A stretch of DNA of 64,000 nt, taken from positions 228,128 to 292,127 of the forward strand of contig NZ_BMRJ01000002.1 in the NCBI RefSeq assembly GCF_014648575.1, given 5' to 3'. Of the stretch, positions 50,837-59,767 are shown piece by piece. Position 1 is the first letter of the stretch, and every line of letters begins with the position of its first letter. The notes beneath the pieces are model-generated. The model saw nothing but the letters and a program-made list of their open reading frames with translations. It did no database searches and was not told where the DNA came from. The stretch comes from Agromyces mediolanus. Lineage in GTDB: Bacteria; Actinomycetota; Actinomycetes; Actinomycetales; Microbacteriaceae. The position numbers and the translations under genes are program-made.

Positions 50837-52018
50837 ATGCATCCCGAACCTCCGTCCGCCGTCCACCCCGCCGCGCAGCCCGGCCGGGGCTGGCGGCGCG
50901 CCGCGCTCGCGAGCCACCTCGTGCTCGCCCCGGCTTCGGCCGTGGCGATCGTGCTCATCGCCTTCAGCGGCGGCGGCCCCTGGCTCGTCGCTGCGACGGT
51001 CGCCGTGGCCGTCGCGCTGCACCTCGCACTCGTGCTCGCCGTTCGCTTCCCCGACGTCGGGTTCGCGCTCGCCTCAGCGGCGATGCTCGCGCTCGTGCTG
51101 CTGCCCATGCCCGGCTGGTCGCCGAGCCTGCTGCCCTCCGCGGGGTGCTTCCTGCTGGTGCTCTGGCGTCAGGCGGAGCTCGGCGCGCGCCTCCGGCGCC
51201 TCCTCGCGCTCGCCGTCGGCCTTCTCGGCGTGCTGCTCGCGGAGCTCGTTGCCGTCTCGCGCTCGAGCGAGGTCGAGCCGACGTGGATGCGGGTCACCGA
51301 GGGGGCGCTGCTCGCCGGCGCCGTCGTCGGCGTCTGGCTCGCGGCGATCGCGGCGACCCGACGACGCCAGCGCGCGGCATCCGCGCAGGCCGCCCGCATC
51401 GAGGAGGCGCGCCGGGCCGAGCGCGCCGGCATCCGCGGCGACCTGCACGACGTCATCGCCCACTCGCTCACGGTCATGATCGCGCGCGCCGAGGCCGCGG
51501 CGCTCGCCACCGTCGACCCGGGCGCCGAGGCGGAGCTGCTGGAGATCGCCGAGTCGGGGCGCGACGCCCTCGACGGCTTGCGCGCGATGCTCGCGGTGCT
51601 CGACGCCGATCCGGGCGCGACGCCCGAGCTGCCGCTCTCGCTCGAGGCGCTGCCGACGATGGTCGCCGCCGCGTCGACCTCGTTGCACACCGTCGAGCTC
51701 GTCGAGGAGGGCGAGCGCGGGCCGCTGTCCCTGCGCGCCGAGCTCGCGCTCGTGCGGCTCGTGCAGGAGGCGATCACGAACGCGCTGCGGCACGTGCAGC
51801 CCCCGCTCGCGGTGCGGGTGCGGCTGCGCTGGGAGCCGCACCGGGTGCTGGTGGTGGTGCAGGACGACGGCGGGAGCGGGCCGCGCCGGGCGCGCGGCTC
51901 TGGTTCCGGGCTGTCGGGCGTGCGCGAGCGGGTGCTCGCCGCGGACGGGACGTTCGAGGTGACGGAGGAGGGCGGATGGCGACTCGAGGCGATGCTCCCG
52001 GTGCGGGAGAAGCGATGA
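50837..52018 (+). CDS. sensor histidine kinase, NarL-partner (HisKA_3) type
   Basis: The protein has 393 residues from the ATG at 50837; a longer frame starting at 50747 is possible. Five or six membrane helices (residues 20-170) are followed by a HisKA_3 motif GIRGDLHDVIAHSLTVMI with the phosphorylated His at residue 204 and a HATPase domain (LVQEAITNALRHVQPPLAVRVRLRW, then GSGSGLSGVRERV). It is typical of DesK-like kinases in actinobacteria. The response regulator follows in an ATGA overlap. It diverges from the membrane serine hydrolase, so this pair may control it. Confidence 0.93.
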   Translation: MHPEPPSAVHPAAQPGRGWRRAALASHLVLAPASAVAIVLIAFSGGGPWLVAATVAVAVALHLALVLAVRFPDVGFALASAAMLALVLLPMPGWSPSLLPSAGCFLLVLWRQAELGARLRRLLALAVGLLGVLLAELVAVSRSSEVEPTWMRVTEGALLAGAVVGVWLAAIAATRRRQRAASAQAARIEEARRAERAGIRGDLHDVIAHSLTVMIARAEAAALATVDPGAEAELLEIAESGRDALDGLRAMLAVLDADPGATPELPLSLEALPTMVAAASTSLHTVELVEEGERGPLSLRAELALVRLVQEAITNALRHVQPPLAVRVRLRWEPHRVLVVVQDDGGSGPRRARGSGSGLSGVRERVLAADGTFEVTEEGGWRLEAMLPVREKR

Positions 52019-52695
52019 GGCCGGTGCGGGTGCTGCTCGCGGAGGACCAGGCCATGCTGCGCGGGGCGCTGCGCGCCCTGCTCGAGGTCGACCCGGGCAT
52101 CGAGGTCGCCTTCGACGTCGGCGACGGTGCGGCCGCCGTCGAACTCGTGCGCGCCCACCGCATCGACGTCGTGCTGATGGACCTGCGGATGCCCCGCCTC
52201 GACGGCGTGCGCGCCACCGCGGAGATCACCCGGCTCGCGCCGGCCACCCGCGTGCTCGTGCTCACGACCTTCGACGCGGACGAGCTCGTCGTCGCCGCGA
52301 TCCGGGCGGGCGCCTGCGGCTACGTCACGAAGGACATCCGGCCCGCCGCCCTGCGCCAGGCGGTGCTCGACGTCGCCGACGGCAGCGCCGCGCTCGCGCC
52401 GGGGGTCGCGGAGAAGGTGATCGGCCTGCTCCGGCAGGCCCCCGTCGCCGACCCCGACGCGCTCGCCCCGCTCACGGCGCGCGAGCGCGAGATCTTCGGG
52501 CTCATCGTCGCCGGTCGCTCGAACGACGAGATCGGGGCGAAGCTGCACCTCACCCGCAACACCGTGAAGACGCACGTGCGCGCGGTACTCGGCAAACTGG
52601 GGCTCCGCGACCGCGTGCACGCCGTGATCTACGCCTACGAGCACGGGGTCGCCCCCCGAGACGGGTTCTTGAGTCCGCCTCGCATCTCGCCCTAG
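52015..52695 (+). CDS. NarL/FixJ-type response regulator
   Basis: The protein has 226 residues. The receiver domain has the acidic pair EDQ, the phosphorylation Asp56 in VVLMDLRMP, a Thr/Ser and Lys in LVTKD region (YVTKDIRPAALRQAV). The LuxR-type HTH is APLTAREREIFGLIVAGRSNDEIGAKLHLTRNTVKTHVRAVLGKLGLRDRVHAVIYA. It is co-transcribed with the histidine kinase upstream. Confidence 0.95.
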   Translation: MRPVRVLLAEDQAMLRGALRALLEVDPGIEVAFDVGDGAAAVELVRAHRIDVVLMDLRMPRLDGVRATAEITRLAPATRVLVLTTFDADELVVAAIRAGACGYVTKDIRPAALRQAVLDVADGSAALAPGVAEKVIGLLRQAPVADPDALAPLTAREREIFGLIVAGRSNDEIGAKLHLTRNTVKTHVRAVLGKLGLRDRVHAVIYAYEHGVAPRDGFLSPPRISP

Positions 52696-52799
52696 GCTGC
52701 GAGCAGGCGAGGCGACGGCGGCGAACACGCCGCAGGATCCGGGGGGACGCGGTCGGCCCGCCCGCCGCAACGGCGCGGCACCGCGGAGTCGAGGTCGAC

Positions 52800-55136
52800 A
52801 TGACGGGCAAGCGCACATCAGTGATCGGGGAGGCGCTGCCCACGGCGCGCACGCTGCCGTTCCCGCCGAAGGCGTCGGGCAGCACCGCCGGGCGGACGCT
52901 GCAGGAATCCACGTACTCGCCGAGACCGCCCGAGCGGCGGCTCCCGGCCGACGCGCCGAACGTGCTCGTCATCCTCATCGACGACGCCGGCCCGGCGCTG
53001 CCGAAACCGCTCGGCGGACTCGTCGAGACGCCGACGCTCGCCCGAATCCGGGAGGGCGGCATCGGCTTCAACCGCTTCCACACCACCGCGATGTGCTCGC
53101 CCACCCGCGCCTCCCTGCTGACCGGACGCAACCACCACCGCGTCGGCAACGGCCAGATCGCCGAGCTCGCGAACGACTGGGACGGCTACTCGGGGCACAT
53201 CCCGAAGTCGAGCGCGACGATGGCCGAGGTGCTGCGCCAGTACGGCTACTCGACCGCGGCCTGGGGCAAGTGGCACAACACCCCCGCCGAGGAGACCACC
53301 GCGGCCGGCCCCTTCGACCGCTGGCCCACCGGCTACGGCTTCGAGTACTTCTACGGCTTCCTCGCGGGCGAGGCATCCCAGTACGAACCCAACCTCGTGC
53401 GGAACACGACGACCGTGCTGCCGCCGCGCGCGCCCGAGGACGGCTATCACCTGAGCGAGGACCTCGCCGACGACGCGATGCGCTGGCTGCGCGACCACAA
53501 GGCGAACGCGCCCGAGCAGCCCTTCTACCTGTACTGGGCGACCGGGGCCATCCACGGCCCGCACCACATCATGAAGGAGTGGGCCGACAAGTACGCCGGC
53601 GTCTTCGACGACGGCTGGGACGCCTATCGCGAGGAGGCCTTCGCCGGGGCGAAGGCGGCGGGCTGGATCCCCGACGACGCCGAGCTCACCCCGCGGCCGG
53701 AGAGCCTGCAGGGCTGGGACGAGATCCCCGAGCACCAGAAGCCCTTCCAGCGCCGGCTCATGGAGATCGCCGCCGGCTTCGGCGAGCACGCCGACGTGCA
53801 GGCCGGCCGGCTCATCGACGAGCTCGAGCGGCTCGGCTACCTCGACGACACGATCATCGTCTACATCTGGGGCGACAACGGCTCCTCGGGCGAGGGGCAG
53901 AACGGCACGATCAGCGAGCTGCTCGCGCAGAACATGATCCCGACGACCGTCGATCAGCACCTCGCCGCGCTCGACGAGCTCGGCGGCCTCGACGCGCTCG
54001 GCAGCCCGGCGACCGACAACCAGTACCACGCGGCGTGGGCCTGGGCCGGGTCGACGCCCTACCAGGGTATGAAGCTCATGGCCTCCCACCTGGGCGGCAC
54101 CAGGAACCCCATGTTCATCCAGTGGCCGGGCCGGATCGCGGCGGATGCCTCGCCGCGCACGCAGTTCCACCACGTCATCGACCTCGTGCCGACGATCTAC
54201 GAGATCATCGGCATCCAGCCGCCGGAGACGGTCAACGGCATCCCGCAGATCCCCATCGACGGCACGAGCTTCGCCTACGCGATCGACGACGCCGCGGCCG
54301 AGGGGCGGCACCGGGTGCAGTACTTCGAGATCATGGGCAGCCGGTCGATCTACGCCGACGGCTGGCTCGCCTCGGCGACGGGGCCGCGGCTGCCCTGGGT
54401 GCCCGGCGCCCCTCCCGGCATCGCGACCTGGACGCCGGACGCCGATCCGTGGGAGCTCTACCACCTCGACGAGGACTGGAGCCAGGCGCGCGACCTCGCC
54501 GCCGAGCACCCCGAGAAGCTCGCCCAGCTGAAGGAGCTCTTCGCGATCGAGGCGGCGCGCAACGAGGTGCTGCCCGTCGGCGGCGGACTGTGGGTGCCCG
54601 TCTACCACCCCGAGTACCGGCTCGGACCGGCCTACACGGAATGGGAGCTCTCGGGCGACACGGTGCGGATCCCCGAGTTCTGCGCGCCGGCGCTCGGGAA
54701 CACGCCGAACCTGGTCACCATCCGGGCCACGCTGCCCGAGCGGGCGAACGGCGTGCTCTACAAGCTCGGCGGCGCGGGCGGCGGTCTCACCGCGTACCTG
54801 CTCGACGGCGTGCTGCACTACGAGTACAACCTGTTCCTCGTGCAGCGGACGATCATCGCGGCGGACGCCCCGTTGCCCGCCGGCGAGGCGACGATCGAGA
54901 TCGAGACGGCGTACGTGGAGCGACGGCCGGGCGGCCCGCTCTCGGTCGAACTGCGAGTCGACGGTACCGAGGTGGCGAGCGGCACGGTGCCCGTGAGTGC
55001 ACCGCTGCTGTTCTCGGCGAACGACTGCCTCGACATCGGGCGCGCGTACGGCGGCGCGGTGTCGCGGGCGTACGCCGAGCGGATGCCGTTCGCCCTCGAC
55101 GGCACGATCGACACCGTGCACATCGCGTACCGCTGA
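52800..55136 (+). CDS. arylsulfatase of the PAS type
   Basis: The protein has 778 residues, longer than copies 1 and 2. The formylglycine motif is CSPTR (Cys99) in AMCSPTRASLLTGRNHHRVGNGQ, the signature of Pseudomonas-arylsulfatase-like enzymes (S1_4). Other residues are VLVILIDDAGPALPK, GKWHNTPAEETTAAGPFDRWPTGYGFEYFYG and WGDNGSSGEGQNGT. About 170 C-terminal residues (from about 610) form a beta-rich domain seen in this subfamily. It has no signal peptide. It is 103 bp downstream of the response regulator, with its own GAGGT ribosome-binding site. FGly-generating enzyme must be elsewhere. Confidence 0.93.
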   Translation: MTGKRTSVIGEALPTARTLPFPPKASGSTAGRTLQESTYSPRPPERRLPADAPNVLVILIDDAGPALPKPLGGLVETPTLARIREGGIGFNRFHTTAMCSPTRASLLTGRNHHRVGNGQIAELANDWDGYSGHIPKSSATMAEVLRQYGYSTAAWGKWHNTPAEETTAAGPFDRWPTGYGFEYFYGFLAGEASQYEPNLVRNTTTVLPPRAPEDGYHLSEDLADDAMRWLRDHKANAPEQPFYLYWATGAIHGPHHIMKEWADKYAGVFDDGWDAYREEAFAGAKAAGWIPDDAELTPRPESLQGWDEIPEHQKPFQRRLMEIAAGFGEHADVQAGRLIDELERLGYLDDTIIVYIWGDNGSSGEGQNGTISELLAQNMIPTTVDQHLAALDELGGLDALGSPATDNQYHAAWAWAGSTPYQGMKLMASHLGGTRNPMFIQWPGRIAADASPRTQFHHVIDLVPTIYEIIGIQPPETVNGIPQIPIDGTSFAYAIDDAAAEGRHRVQYFEIMGSRSIYADGWLASATGPRLPWVPGAPPGIATWTPDADPWELYHLDEDWSQARDLAAEHPEKLAQLKELFAIEAARNEVLPVGGGLWVPVYHPEYRLGPAYTEWELSGDTVRIPEFCAPALGNTPNLVTIRATLPERANGVLYKLGGAGGGLTAYLLDGVLHYEYNLFLVQRTIIAADAPLPAGEATIEIETAYVERRPGGPLSVELRVDGTEVASGTVPVSAPLLFSANDCLDIGRAYGGAVSRAYAERMPFALDGTIDTVHIAYR

Positions 55137-55182
55137 GCCTCGCCCCCGGGCATCCCCCGCTCCGCCTGGCCCAGCCGCCCGC

Positions 55183-55244
55183 GGCAAGACGTCAGTATTT
55201 GCGGGTGGGGAAGGCCGCGCACCCGCAGATACTGACTTCTTGCC
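55183..55244. repeat. 25-bp inverted repeat with 2 mismatches, possible terminator
   Basis: The arm at 55183-55207 and the reverse complement of the arm at 55220-55244 match in 23 of 25 positions (begin GGCAAGACGTC, end GCGGGTG), with a 12-nt loop. It lies 46 bp after the arylsulfatase stop and would make a very stable RNA hairpin, with a T-poor tail. Confidence 0.85.
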
Positions 55245-55260
55245 TCGGAGGTCGGGCCCC

Positions 55261-55320
55261 GCAGGGGTGGGTGGGCGCAGGGGTGGGTGGGCGCAGGGGT
55301 GGGTGGGCGCAGGGGTGGGG
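55261..55320 (+). repeat. G-rich 16-bp tandem repeat, four copies
   Basis: The unit GCAGGGGTGGGTGGGC occurs with a 16-bp period from 55261 to 55320 (3.7 copies, the last degenerate). The runs GGGG.GGG.GGG could form G-quadruplexes on the plus strand. It lies between the arylsulfatase and FAD-oxidase genes, both of which end here. Confidence 0.85.
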
Positions 55321-55377
55321 GCGCCGGGGCAGGATCCGCGAGACGATCTCCCGCGGGGGCGGGCCGCGGGGAGCGGC

Positions 55378-56730
55378 TCAGGCGAAGACGCGGTTGCCGC
55401 GGAAGCGGCCCTCCGGGTCGAGTCGGCGGCGCACCGCGTCGGCGCGCTCGACGTCGGCCCGATCGTAGGCGCCGAGGTAGCTCGGCTCGCCCTCGAGGAA
55501 CGTCGCGAAGGTACGCTCGACGACCCGCTCGCCGAGCGCCGCCGCAATGGCGGCGAACCCCGCCTGCACGGCCGGCTCGATGCCGGGCACGGCGACCGCG
55601 CGGGCGCTCACGACGTGCGAGTGCGGCACGGCCCCGGCGATCGCCGGACGCTCAGGCGCCTCGGCGAGCGCCCCGCCGAGCCCGCGGAACTCGATGAGCA
55701 TGACGGCCTGCCCCACGGGCGACTGCCAGGTCTCGAGCAGGGCGTCGAGGCCGGCCGCGTCGAGGTCGGCGAAGCGGCCCCAGCCGTAGCCCGCGCTCGG
55801 CTCGGTCGGTTCGTCGGCCACGACCGCGAGCTGCTCGATGCCGATCGGGGCGATCGTGTCGAGCTGCACGGTGCCGGCGGCCCGCACCGGGGCGAGCACC
55901 GCCTCGAGCGCCTCGGCGCCGTCGGTCGACACGGCCTGCACGGTGACGATCGTGCGACCGCGCAGTTCGGCGGGCACCGCCTCGACGTCGGGCAGCCGCA
56001 TCGCCCCGGCGTGCAGGGCGACCTCGCGCGGCGCCGTCGCCTGCGCCGCGAGCGCGGCCTGGAGCACGGGCGCCAGATCGGCGCCGTCGAAGGCGAGCCG
56101 ACCGCCGACGAGCTCGCGTGCGGGGTACAGCTCGAGCTCGACCGCGGTGACGACGCCCACGGCGCCGCCCGCGCCGCGGAGACTCCACAGCAGCTCGGGG
56201 TCGTCGGCGTCGCGCACCCAGCGGTGCTCGCCGTCGGCGGTGAGCAGCTCGACGGCGATGAGGGAGGCGGAGCCCTGCCCGTGCGCGCGGCTGAACCAGG
56301 AGTGCCCGCCCGCGAGCAGGAACGGCACGGTGTGCACGACGCGGTTGGACCCCGAGAGGGCGACGAGCCCGGTGCCCTCGAGTGCGGCGAGCACCCGGCC
56401 CCAGCCGACGCCCGCGCCGACGCGCGCCACCCGGCGCTCGACGTCGACCTCGACCGTGTCGAAGTGCGCCGTGCGCACGAGCACGGCCCCCTCGAGCGAG
56501 CCGGAGGCGCCGTGGCCGCCGGGCTGCACTGCGAGCTGCAGGCCGTCGGCGCGCGCCGCCTCGAGGAGGGCGCGGAGCTCGTCGACGTCGCGCGGGCTCG
56601 CCACCGCGGCCGGGCGCTGCTCGACCGCCCGGTTCCACGGCGCGCGCGCCTCGTCGTACGCGGGGTCGCCGGGGAGGACGAGGCGGTCGCCGAAGCGCTC
56701 GGCGAGAGCGGTGAGTGCCGTCGAGGTCAT
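55378..56730 (-). CDS. FAD-linked oxidase (BBE/VAO-like)
   Basis: The protein has 450 residues from the ATG at 56730; a longer frame at 56766 is less likely. The FAD-binding PP-loop includes QPGGHGASGSLEGAVLV (His near the flavin), SGSNRVVHTVPFLLAGGHSWFSRAHGQGSASLIAVEL and AVGVVTAVELELYP. It ends with the BBE-type tail (YDRADVERADAVRRRLDPEGRFRGNRVF). The bicovalent Cys of plant BBE is not evident. It has no signal peptide. Substrates of relatives are alcohols, sugars or alkaloids; here unknown. Confidence 0.9.
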   Translation of the reverse strand: MTSTALTALAERFGDRLVLPGDPAYDEARAPWNRAVEQRPAAVASPRDVDELRALLEAARADGLQLAVQPGGHGASGSLEGAVLVRTAHFDTVEVDVERRVARVGAGVGWGRVLAALEGTGLVALSGSNRVVHTVPFLLAGGHSWFSRAHGQGSASLIAVELLTADGEHRWVRDADDPELLWSLRGAGGAVGVVTAVELELYPARELVGGRLAFDGADLAPVLQAALAAQATAPREVALHAGAMRLPDVEAVPAELRGRTIVTVQAVSTDGAEALEAVLAPVRAAGTVQLDTIAPIGIEQLAVVADEPTEPSAGYGWGRFADLDAAGLDALLETWQSPVGQAVMLIEFRGLGGALAEAPERPAIAGAVPHSHVVSARAVAVPGIEPAVQAGFAAIAAALGERVVERTFATFLEGEPSYLGAYDRADVERADAVRRRLDPEGRFRGNRVFA

Positions 56731-56911
56731 AGCGCGACGGTAGCGGGGCCCGCCGACATGCGCCATCCCCGCCGGCCGCGACCGCGATCATGATGGCGAT
56801 CGCCTCGCGGTGCTTCCGCGCGGGCCATCCGCTCCACTACCGTCTGAACTGACCTCGGCCCGTCGCGCCATCCGCGCGAGGCGATCGGGGACCCTGCCGA
56901 GAGGACCCTCC

Positions 56912-57808
56912 GTGACCGACGCCCCCCTCGCCGACGCACCCGTCTCCGAGACCCGCGAGCGCGGCTGGCGCGCCTTCTGGAACCGGGGCGGCTGGTGGAA
57001 GGCCCTCATCGTCGTCGTGGCCTACCTCGGCGTCTACCAGCTGCTCCCGCTCCTCGCGCTGCCGCTCACGCGGCCGCTGATGGACGAGAACGTCTTCGCG
57101 ACGCCGGCGAGCGTGTTCGCCGGGCTCGCGCTGCCGGTCATCCTCGGCTCCATCGTGCTGCTCGTCTTCGCCTGGTCGCTCGGCTGGCTGCCGCGGCCGC
57201 TCTTCACCCGTCAGCCCGTGCGCGGCCGCTGGTGGATGTGGTTCGCGCCGGTGCTCGTGCTCATCCCGGTCGTGCTGCGGCTCTTCGGCACCGACTACGC
57301 GAGCTACTCCGCGGGCGTCATCGTGATGACCTTCGTCGCCGGCCTCTTCATCGGCCTCTCCGAGGAGCTCGTCACCCGCGGCCTCGTCGTGACTCTGATG
57401 CGCAAGGCCGGGCACGCCGAGTGGGCCGTGGCCGCGGTGTCGGCGCTGTTCTTCTCGCTCATGCACTCGGTGAATGCGCTGACCGGGCAGGGCATCGAGG
57501 CGGTCGGCTTCACGCTCGTCTACACCTTCGCCTTCGGCATCCTGATGTACCTGACGATGCGCGTGACGGGCAGCCTGATCTGGGCGATGGTGCTGCACGG
57601 CCTCACCGACCCGACCAGCTTCCTCGCATCGGGCGGCATCGACAAGGTCGGCGGCGCCGCCCCGGAGAGCCCGCTGCTCGCGCTGACCGCGCCGGCGACG
57701 ATCGTGCTGGTCATCGGCGGCTTCCTGCTGCTGATCTTCATCCGCGGGCGGGCGACCCCGCTCGCCGCGACGGTCGCCGGCGCGGAGGCCCCGGCGTCGC
57801 GGGGCTGA
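56912..57808 (+). CDS. CPBP family intramembrane metalloprotease
   Basis: The protein has 298 residues from a GTG with GAGAGGA upstream. It has eight or so hydrophobic segments and the CPBP (Abi) motifs: GLSEELVTRGLVVTLM (EExxxR), FFSLMHSVNAL (FxxxH) and MVLHGLTDPTSF. CPBP proteins are intramembrane proteases or bacteriocin self-immunity factors. No bacteriocin gene is visible next to it, so the partner is unknown. Genes for a glycosyltransferase-like protein follow 10 bp later. Confidence 0.93.
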   Translation: MTDAPLADAPVSETRERGWRAFWNRGGWWKALIVVVAYLGVYQLLPLLALPLTRPLMDENVFATPASVFAGLALPVILGSIVLLVFAWSLGWLPRPLFTRQPVRGRWWMWFAPVLVLIPVVLRLFGTDYASYSAGVIVMTFVAGLFIGLSEELVTRGLVVTLMRKAGHAEWAVAAVSALFFSLMHSVNALTGQGIEAVGFTLVYTFAFGILMYLTMRVTGSLIWAMVLHGLTDPTSFLASGGIDKVGGAAPESPLLALTAPATIVLVIGGFLLLIFIRGRATPLAATVAGAEAPASRG

Positions 57809-57818
57809 GCGCTCGAGC

Positions 57819-58766
57819 ATGACCGGCGCCGGAGGCATCCCCGAGCTCGACCGGGTGATGGCGGGCCTGCGCGCCCAGCTCGAGCGATCGGCTCGCTTCG
57901 AGGACACGATCGATCTGGCGGCCTCGCTGCGCACCTCGCTGCGCCTCGTGCAACTGCTGCAGCCGCGGCTCGGCGAGCTGCGGCTCGCGGCGGGGCTGCC
58001 CGAGTCGCCTCCGCTGTTCGCGAGCTGGCGGGCGCGGCGCTCGGCCCGCGCCTTCGCGGCGCGTCCGGTGCCGTCCGACCGCGTGTTCACGTTCTGGAAT
58101 CGGCCGGTCGCCGAGGCGCCGCCCCTCGTGCAGGCCTGCATCGCCCAGCTGCACCGCGCCTACCCGCACGTCCGGGTGCTCGACGGGGCCTCCGCGCGCG
58201 AGCTCGTCGAGATCCCCGAGCGCGTCGCGACCGTGCTGGAGGAGGCGCGCCCCGCCCACTTCTCGGACTACGTGCGCACCAGGGTGCTCGCCGAGCACGG
58301 CGGCGTCTGGGCGGATGCCACGGCCTGGGTCGACCGGCCGCTCGACCCGGAGCTGCACCGGCTGCTCCGCGCCGGGGTGGTGTTCCCGCGCTGGGCGAAG
58401 CGGCAGATCGCGAACTGGTTCATCGCGGCGCAGCCCGGCGCCGTGGTGCTCACCCTGCAACGGCTCGCCCTCGACGCCTGGTGGGAGTCGACGGACGAGC
58501 TGCCCGACTACTTCCTCTACCACCGCGTCTTCGAGGTGATCCAGGCGCTCGTCCCGGAGGCCCGAGGCCAGTGGAATGCCGTGCCGTCGCTCTCGGCGAC
58601 CTCCGCGCACCTGCTGCAGCTCGAGATGATGCAGCCCTGGCGCGCGACGACCGTGCGCCGCATCCTCGACGTCGCCCCGCTGCAGAAGCTCAGCTACAAG
58701 TACGACGCCGTGCCGCCGGGCTCGGTGCTGGAGCGGTTGCTCGCGGGCGACGGCCTCGGCGGCTGA
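57819..58766 (+). CDS. capsular-polysaccharide-type glycosyltransferase (GT32-like)
   Basis: The protein has 315 residues. A helical N-terminal region (residues 1-75) is followed by a capsule-synthesis/GT32-like domain: RVFTFWNRPVAEAPPLVQACIAQL, ARPAHFSDYVRTRVLAEHGGVWADATAWV, where GGVWADAT is the DxD-like metal-binding motif. It has no membrane anchor. The sugar donor and acceptor are unknown. It follows the CPBP gene with a 10-bp gap and may share a transcript. Confidence 0.85.
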   Translation: MTGAGGIPELDRVMAGLRAQLERSARFEDTIDLAASLRTSLRLVQLLQPRLGELRLAAGLPESPPLFASWRARRSARAFAARPVPSDRVFTFWNRPVAEAPPLVQACIAQLHRAYPHVRVLDGASARELVEIPERVATVLEEARPAHFSDYVRTRVLAEHGGVWADATAWVDRPLDPELHRLLRAGVVFPRWAKRQIANWFIAAQPGAVVLTLQRLALDAWWESTDELPDYFLYHRVFEVIQALVPEARGQWNAVPSLSATSAHLLQLEMMQPWRATTVRRILDVAPLQKLSYKYDAVPPGSVLERLLAGDGLGG

Positions 58767-58793
58767 GCGGCGGCTCGCGTCGGAGGCGTCGCG

Positions 58794-58805
58794 TATCGTG
58801 CTTGC
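58794..58805 (+). promoter_or_regulatory. -10 element of the GNAT gene, leaderless
   Basis: TATCGT (58794-58799) is 6 nt before the ATG at 58806, which fits a leaderless transcript. A -35 is not clear. Confidence 0.4.
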
Positions 58806-59273
58806 ATGGTACTCACGATCCGATCGGCTGCGCCGAGCGACCACCCGCGCCTGCTCGAGCTGTGGCGCGCGAGCGTCGAGGCGACCCACCACTTCCTCGC
58901 GCCGGCCGACATCGACTGGTACGAGGAGGTCGTCGCCGGCTATCTGCCGCAGCTCGGCGACCTGCGCGTCGCGGTCGACGAGGGCGGCGACGCCGAGGGC
59001 GAGGTCGTCGGCTTCATCTCGCACGACGACGGTGAGATCCACATGCTCTTCGTCGACCCGGCCGTGCACGGGCAGGGCGTCGGCACGAGCTTGCTCGAAG
59101 ACGTCGGCGCCGACGGGGGCGAACTGCGGGTCGACGTCAACGAGCAGAACCCCGTGGCGCGCGGCTTCTACCTCGCGCGCGGCTTCGTCGAGGTCGGCCG
59201 TTCCGAGCTCGACGGCGAGGGTCGCCCGTTCCCGCTGCTGCACCTGCGCCGCGAGGCGAGGGCCGCCGCGTGA
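58806..59273 (+). CDS. GNAT family N-acetyltransferase
   Basis: The protein has 155 residues with GNAT motif A MLFVDPAVHGQGVGTSLLEDV and the later DVNEQNPVARGFYLARGFVEVGR. The N-terminal part (IRSAAPSDHPRLLELWRASVEATHHFL) resembles YhhY/RimI-like acetyltransferases. The substrate is unknown. It overlaps the DUF1304 gene by 4 bp (GTGA), so they are translated together. Confidence 0.92.
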   Translation: MVLTIRSAAPSDHPRLLELWRASVEATHHFLAPADIDWYEEVVAGYLPQLGDLRVAVDEGGDAEGEVVGFISHDDGEIHMLFVDPAVHGQGVGTSLLEDVGADGGELRVDVNEQNPVARGFYLARGFVEVGRSELDGEGRPFPLLHLRREARAAA

Positions 59274-59662
59274 TCGTCGCCGGGCTCGTGCTCGCCGGCC
59301 TCGGCGGGCTGATCCACGTCTACATCTGGGTGCTCGAGTCGCTCGTCTGGACCGGCCCGCGCGCCCGCGCCACCTTCGGCATCCGCAGCGACGAGGAGGC
59401 GCAGCTCACGCGCGCCCTCGCGTTCAACCAGGGCTTCTACAACCTGTTCCTCGCGCTCGCCGTGTTCGCCGGCATCGTCGCGTTCGCGGCCGGCGCGGCC
59501 GCCGTGGGCGCGACGCTCGTCTTCGCCGGCGCGGGCATGATGGTCGGAGCCGGTCTCGTGCTGCTGCTGTCGAGCCCGTCGAAGGCGCGCGCCGCCCTCA
59601 TCCAGCTGGGGCCGCCGCTGCTCGGCGTCGTCGCGCTCTGGATCGGGCTCGCGACGGTTTGA
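59270..59662 (+). CDS. DUF1304 membrane protein
   Basis: The protein has 130 residues, almost entirely four hydrophobic helices. It has the DUF1304 signature VYIWVLESLVWTGPRARATFG and AFNQGFYNLFLALA. These proteins are inner-membrane proteins of unknown function, often near stress or transport genes. The GTG start overlaps the GNAT stop. An 11-residue polar segment lies between helices 1 and 2. Confidence 0.9.
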   Translation: MIVAGLVLAGLGGLIHVYIWVLESLVWTGPRARATFGIRSDEEAQLTRALAFNQGFYNLFLALAVFAGIVAFAAGAAAVGATLVFAGAGMMVGAGLVLLLSSPSKARAALIQLGPPLLGVVALWIGLATV

Positions 59663-59767
59663 CGCCCCGTCGCCTCGCGCGCGCCCGGCACCCGGGGCTG
59701 GCAAGCCGGTGTCCCCGCTCCGGCGTAGACTCCCGTGGTCACAACAGAACAGGGGAGGTTGCACACA

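Noticed and set aside
52818-55547. 909-residue open frame antisense to the arylsulfatase
   Set aside because: It is the complementary shadow of a real gene in GC-rich DNA, consists of low-complexity Arg/Ala/Gly stretches, and has no recognisable domain; the sulfatase on the plus strand has full catalytic motifs.
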